A stretch of 33,334 nucleotides of DNA, from the NCBI RefSeq assembly GCF_016107555.1, contig NZ_JABASU010000028.1, forward strand, positions 1 to 33,334, in the 5' to 3' direction. Shown piece after piece: positions 32,266 to 33,334 of the stretch. The notes beneath the pieces are model-generated. The model had not been told where the DNA came from and searched no databases. It saw nothing but the letters and a program-made list of their open reading frames with translations. The position numbers were made by a program, and so were the translations under genes. Each line of letters begins with the position of its first letter. Positions within the stretch are counted from its first letter, which is position 1. This DNA is from Psychrobacter celer. Lineage in GTDB: Bacteria > Pseudomonadota > Gammaproteobacteria > Pseudomonadales > Moraxellaceae.

Positions 32266-33153
32266 ATGAATCCAATGTTTTATGATTATTTGCGTGCCTA
32301 TCCGATTTTGCAGCGTCTGCTAGCACCGCTACTGCTATGGTTGGGGCTGGCCTGTGTGAGTGCGCATGCAGCCACCGTCAGCGTCAGCAACTATCCGCTG
32401 TTTTTATTAAGTGAGGCGGTGACTGAAGGCGCGCCGTCTGCTAAGCGGCTACTACAAGCTGGCGAAGTCGGGCATCACGGCAGTATCAGCCCTGGTGATA
32501 TCAAGGCAATACGCGACAGTAAGTTTGTGGTTTGGTTTGGTGAGCCGCTAGAAAATAACTTGGCCTCAAGCTTAAAGACAGCGCCTAATGCCATTGCCTT
32601 ATTTGAGTTTGATGCCTTTAATCGTCATCCGTTACGTGATGTCCAAGGCAAACCCATCGCCGGCACGCTCGACCCTCATATCTGGTTCGATCCTGATAAT
32701 GCCAAAGCCATCACTCGTGCCTTGGCTGTTATCCATAGCCATGCCAATCCGCAATATAAAAGCCTTTATCATGCCAATGCACAAAAATTCGCCCAGCGTT
32801 TAGACAATGCGGTGGCCGCCACCAGCTTAGATAGCACAAAAAACCCCTCACCTTACTGGGCTTATCATGATGCGTATCAATATATCGAAGACAGCATCAA
32901 TTTACAGCTTATTGGTAGCTTGAGTGTCGATCACCACTTAGCACCAAAAGCCAGTCAATTACGCCGGTTAAATGAGCAGCGCCCAACCAAGCGAATGTGC
33001 TTGGTCAGTCCAAATGCACCTGCCAAAGGCTTGCTGGCCAAACTACAGCCCGTCAGTACCACAGTACAAGCAGAAGACATGAGTAACAGCACCGACTTTA
33101 TCAGTGGCTGGCAAACGATGGCGCAGCAAATCCATCAGTGTATCGATAAATAA
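32266..33153 (+). CDS. znuA: Zinc ABC transporter substrate-binding protein
   Basis: A 295-residue periplasmic zinc-binding protein. A signal peptide covers about 1-35 (LLAPLLLWLGLACVSAHA, cut before AT). Zinc ligands are expected in GEVGHHGSISPGD (H70/H71), DPHIWFDP (H138) and YHDAYQY (H201). The charged, His-rich loop found in many ZnuA proteins is absent, so this is the short-loop form. I start it at ATG 32266, where an AAAGAG site lies just upstream; an in-frame ATG at 32209 would put 19 residues before the signal peptide. It is divergent from zur-znuC-znuB and shares the Zur box region. Confidence 0.92.
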   Translation: MNPMFYDYLRAYPILQRLLAPLLLWLGLACVSAHAATVSVSNYPLFLLSEAVTEGAPSAKRLLQAGEVGHHGSISPGDIKAIRDSKFVVWFGEPLENNLASSLKTAPNAIALFEFDAFNRHPLRDVQGKPIAGTLDPHIWFDPDNAKAITRALAVIHSHANPQYKSLYHANAQKFAQRLDNAVAATSLDSTKNPSPYWAYHDAYQYIEDSINLQLIGSLSVDHHLAPKASQLRRLNEQRPTKRMCLVSPNAPAKGLLAKLQPVSTTVQAEDMSNSTDFISGWQTMAQQIHQCIDK

Positions 33154-33170
33154 GCGCAATTAAGCGCAAT
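33151..33170. repeat. Tandem 10-mer at the znuA stop codon
   Basis: TAAGCGCAAT occurs twice in direct succession (33151-33160 and 33161-33170). The first copy supplies the znuA stop codon. The rest of the window (to 33334) shows no gene or clear terminator. Confidence 0.6.
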
Positions 33171-33334
33171 AACGCTCAAGTATCTGACTGACGTGCATGA
33201 CTGACGGCTATTATACAAATGCCACAGTATGTTTTAAGGCATCTGATTTTAAGCTATCTGAAAAATAGTTGATCGACGATATAGTTAGCTGAATGTAAAA
33301 CTGTTATGGATTTAAACGCGCTACTGGTATAAAT

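Overview
The window looks like a chromosomal segment of a gamma-proteobacterium of the family Moraxellaceae, most likely Psychrobacter. This rests on gene content and protein style (Zur/ZnuABC, DksA-GluQ, MurD with a GSNAKST P-loop, GlnK-AmtB, SulP-Usp), a moderate GC core and AT-rich accessory DNA. The genus assignment is inference; no rRNA is present.

Left accessory part (1-7000): a decayed IS3-family element (51-575), an AT-rich stretch with an orphan terminator and two doubtful short ORFs, then a catabolic cluster. That cluster is a GntP-type permease, mmsA (CoA-acylating methylmalonate/malonate-semialdehyde dehydrogenase), mmsB (3-hydroxyisobutyrate dehydrogenase family) and a convergent IclR-type regulator. 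Together they suggest uptake and oxidation of a short beta-hydroxy acid under local control. A perfect 40-bp palindrome with a T-tract ends mmsB.

Integrative element (about 7060-15760): a tyrosine integrase sits 283 bp from the 3' end of tRNA-Ser(GGA). At the far end is an AlpA-type regulator. Between them lie a phiC31 Gp3-like cysteine-rich protein, a YqaJ-type exonuclease, a DUF932 protein, a small split zinc-ribbon protein and a YagK/YfjJ (inovirus Gp2) HUH-type replication protein. One divergently transcribed 407-aa cargo gene has no recognisable relatives. No capsid, terminase, relaxase or secretion genes are seen. This suggests a small integrative, replicating or satellite-like element. 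Intrinsic-terminator hairpins lie in four of the five gaps of the leftward gene array. Five copies of TTGGTCTA lie between int and the tRNA. The rep Shine-Dalgarno can be sequestered in a perfect 9-bp hairpin. The second attachment site was not found.

Core part (15760-33334): tRNA-Ser, an exported DRGH nuclease with a C-terminal hydrophobic tail, a small conserved-looking acidic protein, a secreted DUF2147 protein, amtB-glnK (candidate sigma-54 promoter upstream), a SulP transporter with a two-domain universal stress protein, murD and ftsW, gluQ and dksA, cpdA-like phosphodiesterase, and the zinc regulon zur-znuC-znuB divergent from znuA. A perfect Zur-box dyad lies between zur and znuA.

The strongest candidates for something undescribed are the 407-aa orphan protein (12700-13923) carried by the element, and the DUF932/YqaJ/Gp3-like/zinc-ribbon set, which looks like a DNA-processing module lacking a recognisable annealase.
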